This document shows positions 1 through 7,727 of a stretch of 64,000 nt of DNA, piece after piece; the first letter of the stretch is position 1; each line of letters opens with the position of its first letter. The stretch covers positions 496,001-560,000 of the forward strand of contig QCMW01000001.1 of NCBI GenBank assembly GCA_003213495.1. Reading direction: 5' to 3'. The stretch comes from SAR86 cluster bacterium AG-422-O05 (GTDB lineage Bacteria > Pseudomonadota > Gammaproteobacteria > Magnimaribacterales > D2472). The notes beneath the pieces were generated by a model. The model saw nothing but the letters and a program-made list of their open reading frames with translations. It searched no databases and had not been told where the DNA came from. Made by a program: the position numbers and the translations under genes.

Positions 1-1215
1 TTTTTGGCAAATAAGAATAAACAAGCTGAAATTCTTGCTGCTGAAAAAAGAGAACTTGCAAGACAAGAAAGAATAGCTGATCAGCTAGAAGCTGAATACA
101 AAAAGAATGAGGAAATCCTTAGGGTAAAAGAAGAGGCCTATCAAAAAGAGCTAGGCTCATTAGTAGAACTTTTTGGTCATCTTCAGAGCTCAGCTGGAGA
201 GGCTGCTGTTCAATTTTCTGGATCTTTAACAAGTGCACAATTTGGAACTGAACGTGTTGATTTCTTAAACAATTTAACTTCTAAAATGTCAGAAACAACT
301 GAATTACCTACAATTAGAGAAATTGAAGGTCTGTGGTTTGAATTACAAAGAGAAATGGCTGCTAGTGGTGAGGTTGTCTCTTTTGATACAACTGTTGTAG
401 ATGTTGATGGAGAAACATCTACTTGTAATGTTACTAGAGTTGGACTTTTCAACGCTGTTTGTGATGGAAAATATCTTGAATATGTTGCTGCTACTGGACA
501 ATATGCGTTTTTACCAAGGCAACCCGCTGGTAGATACACTAAAACTGCTAACAAGGTTGGTGACGCAGAGGTAGGTGAGCAGGTTAAATTTGGAATAGAT
601 CCTACTGGACCTACAGGTGGAAGTTTATTAGCAAATTTAATACAGACACCTTCTTTAGCGGAGAGAGCTGCGCAAGGAAGAGAGGTTGGGTACGCAATTA
701 TTTTTGTTGGTTTAATAGGTATAGGTTTGGCTTTTTGGAAATTATGGAGCCTATATGTGTTAGGTAAAGCTGTAAGAGCACAGGCTGGATCACAAACATT
801 AGATGTTAGAAATCCACTAGGTAGAGTTCTTAAAGTAGGAGAGGAAAACTTCAAGAAAGATATAGATACTTTGGAGCTAAAGCTAGCTGAAGCAATTATG
901 GCAGAGAGACCTTCTATTGAAAGAGGTATAGGTGCTGTTAGGATAATCTCAGTTGTAGCGCCTTTAGCAGGATTACTTGGTACTGTGACAGGTATGATCG
1001 TAACGTTCCAGATGATTACTTTGTATGGAACAGGAGATCCAAAACTGATGGCTGGTGGTATATCGCAAGCTCTTGTGACTACCGTATTAGGATTATTGGT
1101 TGCTATACCTACTACTCTTTTACATTCATTTACAGCATCATCTGCTAAAGGAATTATTAGTGTTTTAGAAGAACAAAGTACAGGAATTCTCGCTGAGAGA
1201 GCTGAGGGTAGTTAG
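1..1215 (+). CDS. TtpC-like large MotA/TolQ/ExbB-family protein of a TonB2 system (5' partial)
   Basis: The reading frame is open at the window edge (codons TTT TTG at bases 1-6), so the listed start is not the real one and the N-terminus, probably with a signal peptide, lies upstream. The visible part has a charged coiled-coil stretch (about residues 1-60), a long presumably periplasmic region, a membrane segment near residues 230-250, and a C-terminal MotA/TolQ/ExbB channel domain with the 'PLAGLLGTVTGMI' signature. A long periplasmic region fused to an ExbB domain is what TtpC has in Vibrio TonB2 systems. The exbB, exbD and tonB genes follow within 10 bases of each other, supporting a role in energising outer-membrane TonB-dependent receptors. 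The family is clear; the exact subunit role is inferred from order. Confidence 0.85.
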   Translation, partial: FLANKNKQAEILAAEKRELARQERIADQLEAEYKKNEEILRVKEEAYQKELGSLVELFGHLQSSAGEAAVQFSGSLTSAQFGTERVDFLNNLTSKMSETTELPTIREIEGLWFELQREMAASGEVVSFDTTVVDVDGETSTCNVTRVGLFNAVCDGKYLEYVAATGQYAFLPRQPAGRYTKTANKVGDAEVGEQVKFGIDPTGPTGGSLLANLIQTPSLAERAAQGREVGYAIIFVGLIGIGLAFWKLWSLYVLGKAVRAQAGSQTLDVRNPLGRVLKVGEENFKKDIDTLELKLAEAIMAERPSIERGIGAVRIISVVAPLAGLLGTVTGMIVTFQMITLYGTGDPKLMAGGISQALVTTVLGLLVAIPTTLLHSFTASSAKGIISVLEEQSTGILAERAEGS

Positions 1216-1224
1216 TAACTAATT

Positions 1225-1755
1225 ATGTGGTTTGCGATCACTGAAACATTCTCTTCCATAAGAGATTTCATGGAAGCAGGCGGCAGTGTATTATGGCTAA
1301 TAGCTATTTTGGTATTTTTTATGTGGGCGATGATTTTTGAGAGAATTTGGTATTTTTCTCATGGTCATGAGTTTTATGTTCAAGATCTTTCTAGTAAATG
1401 GAACAACAGAAGTGATAAAACATCTTGGCATGCTCTTCAAATAAGAGAAAAAATGCTTTCACAAGCTAAAGTAGAAATAAATCGAAATTTATCAATCATA
1501 CAGACTTGTGTTGTTCTGGCTCCATTGTTTGGACTATTAGGTACCGTCACTGGGATGATTGAAGTTTTTCAGGTTATGGCATTTAACGGAGGGGGTGATG
1601 CAAGAGCAATGGCAGGAGGTGTATCGAAAGCAACTTTACCAACAATGGCTGGAATGGTTGTAGCTTTATCTGGAGTTTTTGCAAGCATATATTTAAATAG
1701 TGCCTCTGACAGACACACAAATGACTTAAGAGATTTAATTAAAAGAGAGTTATAG
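1225..1755 (+). CDS. exbB: Biopolymer transporter ExbB (TonB2-type)
   Basis: A 176-residue inner-membrane proton-channel protein, the short ExbB2 form. It has an N-terminal membrane helix (about residues 18-38) and the MotA/TolQ/ExbB domain with 'PLFGLLGTVTGMI' near residue 105, followed by two hydrophobic helices. It would pair with ExbD to form the proton-driven motor that powers TonB. It starts 9 bases after the TtpC-like gene and ends 10 bases before exbD, so one transcript is likely. It has the same signature as the upstream large paralogue, so the operon encodes two different ExbB-domain proteins, as in Vibrio TonB2 clusters. Confidence 0.93.
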   Translation: MWFAITETFSSIRDFMEAGGSVLWLIAILVFFMWAMIFERIWYFSHGHEFYVQDLSSKWNNRSDKTSWHALQIREKMLSQAKVEINRNLSIIQTCVVLAPLFGLLGTVTGMIEVFQVMAFNGGGDARAMAGGVSKATLPTMAGMVVALSGVFASIYLNSASDRHTNDLRDLIKREL

Positions 1756-1765
1756 GAGAAAATTT

Positions 1766-2176
1766 ATGAGAAGAAATGCAATTAGCAGCGCAGTTAAAGA
1801 TGAAGAGAGTGAGATAAATTTAACTCCAATGCTTGATGTTGTTTTCATCATGCTTATCTTCTTTATTGTCACTGCAAATTTTATCAAAGAGCCAGGACTC
1901 GAAATTAATAGGCCTGATTCAGATACTGCAGAAACTCAAGAAAACGCAGCCATTTTAATAGCTGTTGGCCCAACAGGGGAAGTCTGGATGGATGGTAGAA
2001 GAATTGATGTTAGACAGGTAAAAGCTAACGTAGTCAAGATGCTTGCCGACAATCCTCAAGGATCTGTTGTTATCCAAGCAGATGAAAAGGCTGTGGCAGA
2101 TACAATTATTAAAGTAATGGATGGAGCAAGAGAAGCAGGTGTTAGCGCAATATCATTAGCTTCAGAACCAAAATAA
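1766..2176 (+). CDS. exbD: Biopolymer transporter ExbD
   Basis: A 136-residue ExbD/TolR-family protein with one N-terminal membrane helix (about residues 22-42) and a small periplasmic domain. The helix begins with 'INLTPMLDVVFIMLIFF', which carries the conserved Asp that serves as the proton-binding residue in ExbD/TolR. A strong AGGAG ribosome-binding site lies 6 bases before the ATG. It follows exbB and precedes tonB by 3 bases, consistent with translational coupling in a TonB2-type operon. Confidence 0.94.
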   Translation: MRRNAISSAVKDEESEINLTPMLDVVFIMLIFFIVTANFIKEPGLEINRPDSDTAETQENAAILIAVGPTGEVWMDGRRIDVRQVKANVVKMLADNPQGSVVIQADEKAVADTIIKVMDGAREAGVSAISLASEPK

Positions 2177-2179
2177 TTT

Positions 2180-2881
2180 ATGAACCAAGTTCTCTCAGCA
2201 ATAAGTATCGTTACGAAACCTATACATAGTGTGTATGTGAAAGCCTTTGATGCAAATAAATACGCTGCGGGGATTGGCTTTTCTTCTGCAATAACATTAG
2301 CTCTTTTCTTTGTAATGGTGATTTTAATTTCTTTAGGTGACAGTGGTTTGAGAGAAGACACTTCTGTAAAGCTTGCTGACGTTGTGATGCCAGAGAGACA
2401 AATAGATACTTTTTTAACTGAAGTAGATAAACCAGACAAACCAGAAGAACAACCAGAAGACATAGCCCAACCAGAGCTTGATTTAGCTCCACTCACAGGT
2501 CTTGATGTATCTATTGCTAAGCCAAAGGCAAACTTTAAAGCTGGTGGTTCATTCTTCAGAGATGGAGAATATATACCTCTTTTCAAAGTAGTACCCATAT
2601 ATCCTAGAAGAGCACAAGAAAGAGGAACTATGGGATATGCCTTAGTTGAATTCACTATTACAGATACTGGCAGTGTTGAGGATGCTAAAGCAATTGAAGG
2701 TTATTGCTCTAACTCAGATCCAAATGATCCAAACACAGAGTTTAGGCCTTGTACAATGTTTAATAGCGCATCAGCAAGAGCTGCTTTAAAATTAAAATAT
2801 AAACCTAAAATTGTTGATGGCAAAGCTGTTCCTGTTGAAGGCGTATTACACAGATTTACCTATGTTTTGGACGATGCTTAG
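2180..2881 (+). CDS. tonB: Energy transducer TonB family protein
   Basis: A 233-residue TonB-family protein. It has an N-terminal membrane anchor (about residues 30-52), a short acidic Pro/Glu-rich linker (about 80-100) and a C-terminal TonB domain containing the usual 'PIYPRRAQERGTMGYALVEF' core near residue 140. It would span the periplasm and transmit ExbB/ExbD-derived energy to outer-membrane receptors. The linker is much shorter than in E. coli TonB, as in TonB2-type proteins. The C-terminal domain contains two cysteines in an insertion ('GYCSNSDPNDPN...RPC'), which could form a periplasmic disulfide. It lies 3 bases after exbD and 3 bases before the TPR gene. Confidence 0.92.
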   Translation: MNQVLSAISIVTKPIHSVYVKAFDANKYAAGIGFSSAITLALFFVMVILISLGDSGLREDTSVKLADVVMPERQIDTFLTEVDKPDKPEEQPEDIAQPELDLAPLTGLDVSIAKPKANFKAGGSFFRDGEYIPLFKVVPIYPRRAQERGTMGYALVEFTITDTGSVEDAKAIEGYCSNSDPNDPNTEFRPCTMFNSASARAALKLKYKPKIVDGKAVPVEGVLHRFTYVLDDA

Positions 2882-2884
2882 ATT

Positions 2885-4306
2885 ATGAAAAAAGATTTAC
2901 AAAAATATTTTATCGCTTTTATATCTATATTTTTTATTACTTTTACTTTTAATATTGAGGCACAAAATCAATCCTCAGATAGAGAAGTAAGAAAGACTAA
3001 CATCAAATATAAAAAAGCTAGAGCATTGCAAGCAAGTACTGCAAAAAAAATGGCTAAAGTTTATGAGGCTTTAGAGGTAGTAGATGATAAAGGTGAGCCT
3101 AATCCTGACATGGAAACCGTTTTATCAATTCTTAATGAGCTAAGAAGAGATATGGCTAACCTTAAAAGTTATGATAGATCAGTGATGTGGAATGCATGGG
3201 CTTTTGTCTATTTTAGCGATGGTAAATACGATCAAGCCATGGATGCATATTATAATTTAATTAACGAACCTGAAGTAACAATTGGTCTTAGGGTTGGAGC
3301 GCTTCTTTCACTTGCTCAGCTACATCTAGTTCAAGAGAATTATAAGGAAGGCATTGAACTTATATTGCAATGGATGAATGAGGTTGAAAAGGTAACAGCT
3401 CAGTCATACTCGTTACTTGGCCAAGCTTATTATCAGACAGGAGACTTTAGAAAATCTTTATCATCAATGGAGACTGCGGTAACTATGGCAGAGGAAGAGG
3501 GCTACAAACCAAGAGAAAATTGGTATGTAATCATGGCTGCGAGTATTGGTGAGCTTAAAAAAGAAATTGGTGAAAAGGAATCTCTTTTAAGACAAATAGA
3601 TATATATGAAATCCTTGTAAATTTATATCCTAAAAAACAATATTTTATTCAACTCGGTGGTTCATATGGTCAATTAGGAAGAGAAAGAGATTATATGATT
3701 ACACTTAAAGCTGCACATCAAAAAGATTTCTTAAATAAAGAATCTGAATATTTAGCATTAACTCAACTATTACTATTGAATCAAAATCCCTACTGGGCAG
3801 CACAAGTTTTTGTTTCTGGACAAAAGAAAATGATTACGATAGTTGATGAGAAAACTGAAGAAGAAAAAGTTGTTCCTGTTGTCAAAGATACAGAAAAAAA
3901 TCTTAAACTCCTTGCAGATGCATGGAGAATGGCTCAAGAAATTGATAAAGCAATTCCGGTTTTAGAAAAAGCAGCAAACATGTCAAAAGATGGAGAATCG
4001 TTTGTTCTGTTAGGAAATCTATATCTATCTGAAGATAGAGTTGAAAAAGCAGTCGAAGCTATAAATAAAGGACTTGAAAAAGGTAAAGTAAAAAAATTAT
4101 CCCAAGTATATCTAACTCTTGGACAAGCATATTTTGAGCTTGAGAAATTTGAAGAAGCAAAAAAGAATTTTAGAATTGCAGCGAGAGATAAAGATAAAAA
4201 GATTAAACAACAGGCAAATAATTGGATCAAATATACTGAGAATGAAGAAATAAGAGTAGCCAATTTAGCATTGAGAAGAGATTATATTCAACAAAATTCT
4301 ACCTAA
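2885..4306 (+). CDS. Periplasmic TPR protein of the TonB2 operon
   Basis: A 473-residue protein with an N-terminal signal peptide (hydrophobic stretch at residues 9-24, likely cleavage after 'NIEA') followed by tetratricopeptide-type helical repeats across most of its length, for example around residues 175-195, 360-395 and 405-430. A TPR protein after tonB is a recurring feature of TonB2-type operons in marine gammaproteobacteria. Its function is probably structural or regulatory in the periplasm, but I cannot assign a reaction. It starts 3 bases after tonB, so it is likely the last gene of this operon. Its end overlaps the convergent folA stop by 4 bases. Confidence 0.85.
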   Translation: MKKDLQKYFIAFISIFFITFTFNIEAQNQSSDREVRKTNIKYKKARALQASTAKKMAKVYEALEVVDDKGEPNPDMETVLSILNELRRDMANLKSYDRSVMWNAWAFVYFSDGKYDQAMDAYYNLINEPEVTIGLRVGALLSLAQLHLVQENYKEGIELILQWMNEVEKVTAQSYSLLGQAYYQTGDFRKSLSSMETAVTMAEEEGYKPRENWYVIMAASIGELKKEIGEKESLLRQIDIYEILVNLYPKKQYFIQLGGSYGQLGRERDYMITLKAAHQKDFLNKESEYLALTQLLLLNQNPYWAAQVFVSGQKKMITIVDEKTEEEKVVPVVKDTEKNLKLLADAWRMAQEIDKAIPVLEKAANMSKDGESFVLLGNLYLSEDRVEKAVEAINKGLEKGKVKKLSQVYLTLGQAYFELEKFEEAKKNFRIAARDKDKKIKQQANNWIKYTENEEIRVANLALRRDYIQQNST

Positions 4307-4806
4307 TTTTTCTCAAGAACAATTACATTAAAATCGTACTCATTTTCTGAATCTTCTTCATACTTTACAGAGCTTGTCTCTTTCCAATCTTCTAGATTAA
4401 TCTCAGGATAATATACATCACCATCAATATCGCAGTTAACTCTTGTTAAAACTAGCTTGTTTACAACATCTAATGTTTCCCTAAATAAATATCCGCCACC
4501 AATAATCACGATTTCTTTATATTCATTTTCAACACACAAGTTGTTTGCATTTGATAGAGCGTCTTCAGTGCTTGTAAAAACATGAGCACCTTCGATATCT
4601 TTTATAGTTTTTGATACAACAAAATTTATTCTGTTGGGCAACGGACGACCTATAGATTCAAAGGTTTTTCTTCCCATGATTATTATTTTGTTAGTTGTAT
4701 ATTCTTTAAAATGAGCTAGATCTTTTTTTAGATTCCAAGGAAGATCATTATTAACACCTATAACATTGTTATTTGAGAGCGCTACCACATGAGATATAAC
4801 TATCAT
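4303..4806 (-). CDS. folA: Dihydrofolate reductase
   Basis: A 167-residue NADPH-dependent reductase that regenerates tetrahydrofolate from dihydrofolate in the cytoplasm. The sequence shows the family landmarks: an N-terminal strand with 'NNVIGVNNDLPW', 'IIMGRKTFESIG' near residue 43 and the 'IIGGGYLF' nucleotide-binding loop near residue 100. Its length is normal for the family. It lies directly downstream of thyA with no gap, so the enzyme that makes dihydrofolate (ThyA) and the one that recycles it are co-transcribed. Its 3' end overlaps the convergent TPR gene by 4 bases. Confidence 0.96.
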   Translation of the reverse strand: MIVISHVVALSNNNVIGVNNDLPWNLKKDLAHFKEYTTNKIIIMGRKTFESIGRPLPNRINFVVSKTIKDIEGAHVFTSTEDALSNANNLCVENEYKEIVIIGGGYLFRETLDVVNKLVLTRVNCDIDGDVYYPEINLEDWKETSSVKYEEDSENEYDFNVIVLEKN

Positions 4807-5670
4807 TTATATAGCCATCTCAGCTTTAATTGATGGATGAGGGTCATAGTCAACTAGAATAAAATCATCAATAGTGCAGTTATTTAAATCATTAATTGAA
4901 CTAAGATTTGGTAACTTTAATTTTGGTGATGCTTTTGGTTTTCTAGATAGCTGTTCTTTTACCTGCTCTATAGAATTTTTATAAATATGTGCATCTCCAA
5001 AAGAATGAATAAATCTTTTAGGTTTTAGGTTTAATATTTCTGCAATTATGGAAAGCAGCAGTGCATAACTGGCAATATTAAAAGGAACGCCAAGAAACAT
5101 GTCAGCACTTCTTTGATACATGTGGCAGCTAATTTCATTCTCATGAATATAAAATTGAGACATGACATGACAAGGAGGTAGAGCCATTTTATCAATCTCT
5201 CCTACATTCCATGCTGATAAGATATGCCTCCTGCCATCAGGATTATTTTTAAGATTATGAATTAGATTTTCTAATTGGTCTCTTCCTGACCAATTTCTCC
5301 ATTGCACCCCATAAACCGGACCAAGAATCTTTTTTGTATCTGAATTTTCATATCCTAGCTGCTTACCTTGGTTATCTGCATTATCAGTCCATATTGTTGA
5401 GTATTTGTCGAGATCTTTAAGTTGGTCTCTATGTTTACTAAATCTAATCTCAGCCAATCTTCTCTCATCATCTGAGCCCTCTAAAAACCACAATAATTCA
5501 GACACAACACCTTTCCATGCCAATGACTTAGTAGTAACTGCTGGGAATCCGTCACTTAAATCAAATTCTAGCTGATGACCAAATGAAGAAATAGTCCCAG
5601 TATTTGTTCTGTCTTTTTTTTCTTGACCATTTTCTAGAATAAATTTTAAAAGATCTAAATATGCTTTCAT
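4807..5670 (-). CDS. thyA: Thymidylate synthase
   Basis: Converts dUMP to dTMP using 5,10-methylenetetrahydrofolate, releasing dihydrofolate. The ORF track starts at 5724, but the family N-terminus 'MKAYLDLLKFIL' begins at 5670. That ATG overlaps the lgt stop in an ATGA arrangement, so I take 5670 as the start (287 aa). Landmarks include the catalytic cysteine in 'MALPPCHVMSQFY', the 'QRSADMFLGVPFNIASYA' motif and the C-terminal 'PSIKAEMAI' end. The gene sits between lgt and folA, the classical lgt-thyA-folA order of proteobacteria. Confidence 0.97.
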   Translation of the reverse strand: MKAYLDLLKFILENGQEKKDRTNTGTISSFGHQLEFDLSDGFPAVTTKSLAWKGVVSELLWFLEGSDDERRLAEIRFSKHRDQLKDLDKYSTIWTDNADNQGKQLGYENSDTKKILGPVYGVQWRNWSGRDQLENLIHNLKNNPDGRRHILSAWNVGEIDKMALPPCHVMSQFYIHENEISCHMYQRSADMFLGVPFNIASYALLLSIIAEILNLKPKRFIHSFGDAHIYKNSIEQVKEQLSRKPKASPKLKLPNLSSINDLNNCTIDDFILVDYDPHPSIKAEMAI

Positions 5671-6461
5671 GCTTTTTTTGAATATACCAATATAATGCAA
5701 CCCGCAATAATCATGGGTATGCATAAAATCTGACCCATACTTAATGTATCAAATACAATGTAACCCATGTGAGAGTCAGGCTGCCTATAGAATTCAATTA
5801 TAAATCTAATTGAACCATAAAAAATAAGAAAAAATGAAGAAACAATACCTTTTATATTAGTTTTAGAGTTTATTAAAAATAATAATACAAATAATACTAA
5901 TCCTTCACCAAGACTTTCATATAATTGAGATGGATGTCGAAGTAATCCAAATGGATCAGTTGGAAAAATAAATCCCCACTCACCATTTGTTGGTCTTCCA
6001 TACAGTTCACCATTAAGAAAGTTACCAATTCTTACAATTCCAAGACCAATAGGCATTGCCAGAACAACAGCGTCTGTCAATCGTAAAAAGGCAATATTTT
6101 TTTTCTTACAAAACACCATCAATGCAACAATCACTCCTACTAAGCCACCATGAAAACTCAACCCACCTTGCCAAATATAAAATAAAGATAATGGATCATT
6201 AATTAGTTGTTCAGTGCCATAAAAGAACATATATCCTATTCTTCCTCCACACATAGCACCAAAAAAAAGCCCATACATGAAAACCATATCATTCACATCG
6301 TTTTTACTGAGGCCAATTTCTTTAATGATTTTGTGTTGTTGTAAGAAAAAGTAAATCAATATTGCTGATACAAGCCATGTAACAGCATAATATTGAATCT
6401 TTAATGGACCTATTTCTAATAAGCTAGGATTATTAAAAAATTCTGATAACTCGATAATCAT
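5667..6461 (-). CDS. lgt: Prolipoprotein diacylglyceryl transferase
   Basis: A 264-residue polytopic inner-membrane enzyme that transfers diacylglycerol from phosphatidylglycerol to the lipobox cysteine of prolipoproteins. It has about seven hydrophobic segments, the 'LSFHGGLVG' motif near residue 100 and the Lgt signature 'RIGNFLNGELYGR' near residue 145. The stop overlaps the thyA start (ATGA), and its start overlaps the stop of the TauE-like gene, giving a tightly coupled minus-strand operon. Confidence 0.96.
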   Translation of the reverse strand: MIIELSEFFNNPSLLEIGPLKIQYYAVTWLVSAILIYFFLQQHKIIKEIGLSKNDVNDMVFMYGLFFGAMCGGRIGYMFFYGTEQLINDPLSLFYIWQGGLSFHGGLVGVIVALMVFCKKKNIAFLRLTDAVVLAMPIGLGIVRIGNFLNGELYGRPTNGEWGFIFPTDPFGLLRHPSQLYESLGEGLVLFVLLFLINSKTNIKGIVSSFFLIFYGSIRFIIEFYRQPDSHMGYIVFDTLSMGQILCIPMIIAGCIILVYSKKA

Positions 6462-7249
6462 ATTAAAAACATATAGATTGAAACAATAAAAAACCAGGCT
6501 GCCATTAATTTTCTCAAAACAGATTGAGATAAATAATGAGCAATATCTGCTCCATATTTCGCAGAAAAAATACTTGTAATGGATACTCCGAGTAGGGCAG
6601 GCAAATATATATAACCAAGACTCATCGTAGGTAATATATCTTTATTAATTCCAGCAATAATGTAGCCTAGCGTTCCAAATATTGCTATAGGTACTCCGCA
6701 CGCAGCAGAGGTTCCAATAGCTGAAGTCAAATTAAGTCCTGAAGCTTTAAAATAAGGTACAGAAAAAGTACCACCTCCAATTCCAAGTATTGACGATAGA
6801 AAACCAATAACTGAACCTGCAAAAATAGATTTAGGTTTTGTTGGTGTGAACTGCTTCGATGTTAAGCTAATATTAAAAAGCAATTGAAAGCCAACTAACA
6901 GAATAAATACAGCGATCAAATATTTTAAAAACAAGCCTTTTATTTGAATAGCAAATAATGCTCCTATCAACGCCCCAAAAGTTATTCCAATTGCTACAGG
7001 CTTAAAGTGAATAAAATTAATAGAGTTTTTGTTTTTATGTGCATTAGCGGAAGAAAGTCCTGTAAAAATAATACAAGCTATTGCTGTCCCTATTGATAAA
7101 TGAACAATTACTTCATTATCAAAACCTAGGCTAGTAAATGTACCTATTAAAACCGGAACTATAATTAGTCCGCCTCCTATACCAAACATTCCAGCAAGAA
7201 GACCAGCAAGAATACCAAGAGCACTAAAAATTAATATTTCATCAAACAT
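6458..7249 (-). CDS. TauE/SafE family sulfite exporter-like membrane protein
   Basis: A polytopic membrane protein of the TauE/SafE (formerly DUF81) family, proposed to export small anions or organosulfur compounds. Two half-repeats are visible, each with a 'GIGGG' motif ('GMFGIGGGLIIVP' near the N-terminus, 'SILGIGGGTFSVP' in the middle). The track starts at 7273. I prefer the ATG at 7249 ('MFDEILIF'), which leaves the usual short N-terminus before the first membrane helix and only 8 bases of overlap with rppH. The substrate cannot be read from the sequence; sulfite or sulfonate is a family-level guess. Confidence 0.85.
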   Translation of the reverse strand: MFDEILIFSALGILAGLLAGMFGIGGGLIIVPVLIGTFTSLGFDNEVIVHLSIGTAIACIIFTGLSSANAHKNKNSINFIHFKPVAIGITFGALIGALFAIQIKGLFLKYLIAVFILLVGFQLLFNISLTSKQFTPTKPKSIFAGSVIGFLSSILGIGGGTFSVPYFKASGLNLTSAIGTSAACGVPIAIFGTLGYIIAGINKDILPTMSLGYIYLPALLGVSITSIFSAKYGADIAHYLSQSVLRKLMAAWFFIVSIYMFLI

Positions 7250-7727
7250 CACCAAACTCACTACAATATGCATATTTTAGTTCATTTAATGCTTTACGAT
7301 ATACGGCCTCTTTGAAAGAAACTATTACAGCAAGCGGATACCAGTAGCTAACCCATTTAAAATTTTCAAATTCATTATCAGGATCATTTTCAAAAGATAT
7401 TTTTGTATTTTCTTTTAATTTAAATAAAAACCACTTCTGTTTTTGTCCTTTAAATTTTTTATTAACAAATATTTTTCTTCTGCTTCTTGCAGGAACATCA
7501 TATTTGTACCAATCATTTGAAGACTTTATGAGCTCGACATATTTTGAACTAATACCAACTTCTTCAAAAAGCTCTCTCTTCGCTGCCCTAAGAGGATCTT
7601 CATTCTTATCTATCCCGCCCTGAGGAAATTGCCAACTATTCATTCCTTTTCTTTTGCATAACAATAATTCACCAACAGAATTTGCAACCATTATTCCAAC
7701 ATTTAGTCTGTAACCTTCCTCTTTCAT
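7242..7727 (-). CDS. rppH: RNA pyrophosphohydrolase RppH (Nudix)
   Basis: A 161-residue Nudix hydrolase that removes pyrophosphate from the 5' triphosphate end of mRNAs and so initiates decay. The Nudix box is complete: 'GGIDKNEDPLRAAKRELFEE' starting near residue 37. The N-terminal 'YRLNVGIMVAN' and the 'WQFPQGG' lead-in are typical of RppH rather than other Nudix enzymes. The start overlaps the stop of the ABC permease (ATGA), and the stop overlaps the TauE-like gene. Confidence 0.94.
   Translation of the reverse strand: MKEEGYRLNVGIMVANSVGELLLCKRKGMNSWQFPQGGIDKNEDPLRAAKRELFEEVGISSKYVELIKSSNDWYKYDVPARSRRKIFVNKKFKGQKQKWFLFKLKENTKISFENDPDNEFENFKWVSYWYPLAVIVSFKEAVYRKALNELKYAYCSEFGDV

Noticed and set aside
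210-854. 214-aa minus-strand ORF
   Set aside because: It lies fully inside the TtpC-like gene on the other strand, has no domain pattern and is a shadow ORF.
2056-2655. 199-aa minus-strand ORF
   Set aside because: It overlaps exbD and tonB on the opposite strand and shows no protein family features.
1-4306. Zorya-like defence reading of the ExbB/TPR genes
   Set aside because: ExbB, ExbD and TonB are clearly a TonB2 energy operon, and no ZorC/ZorD/ZorE-like helicase or nuclease is present.
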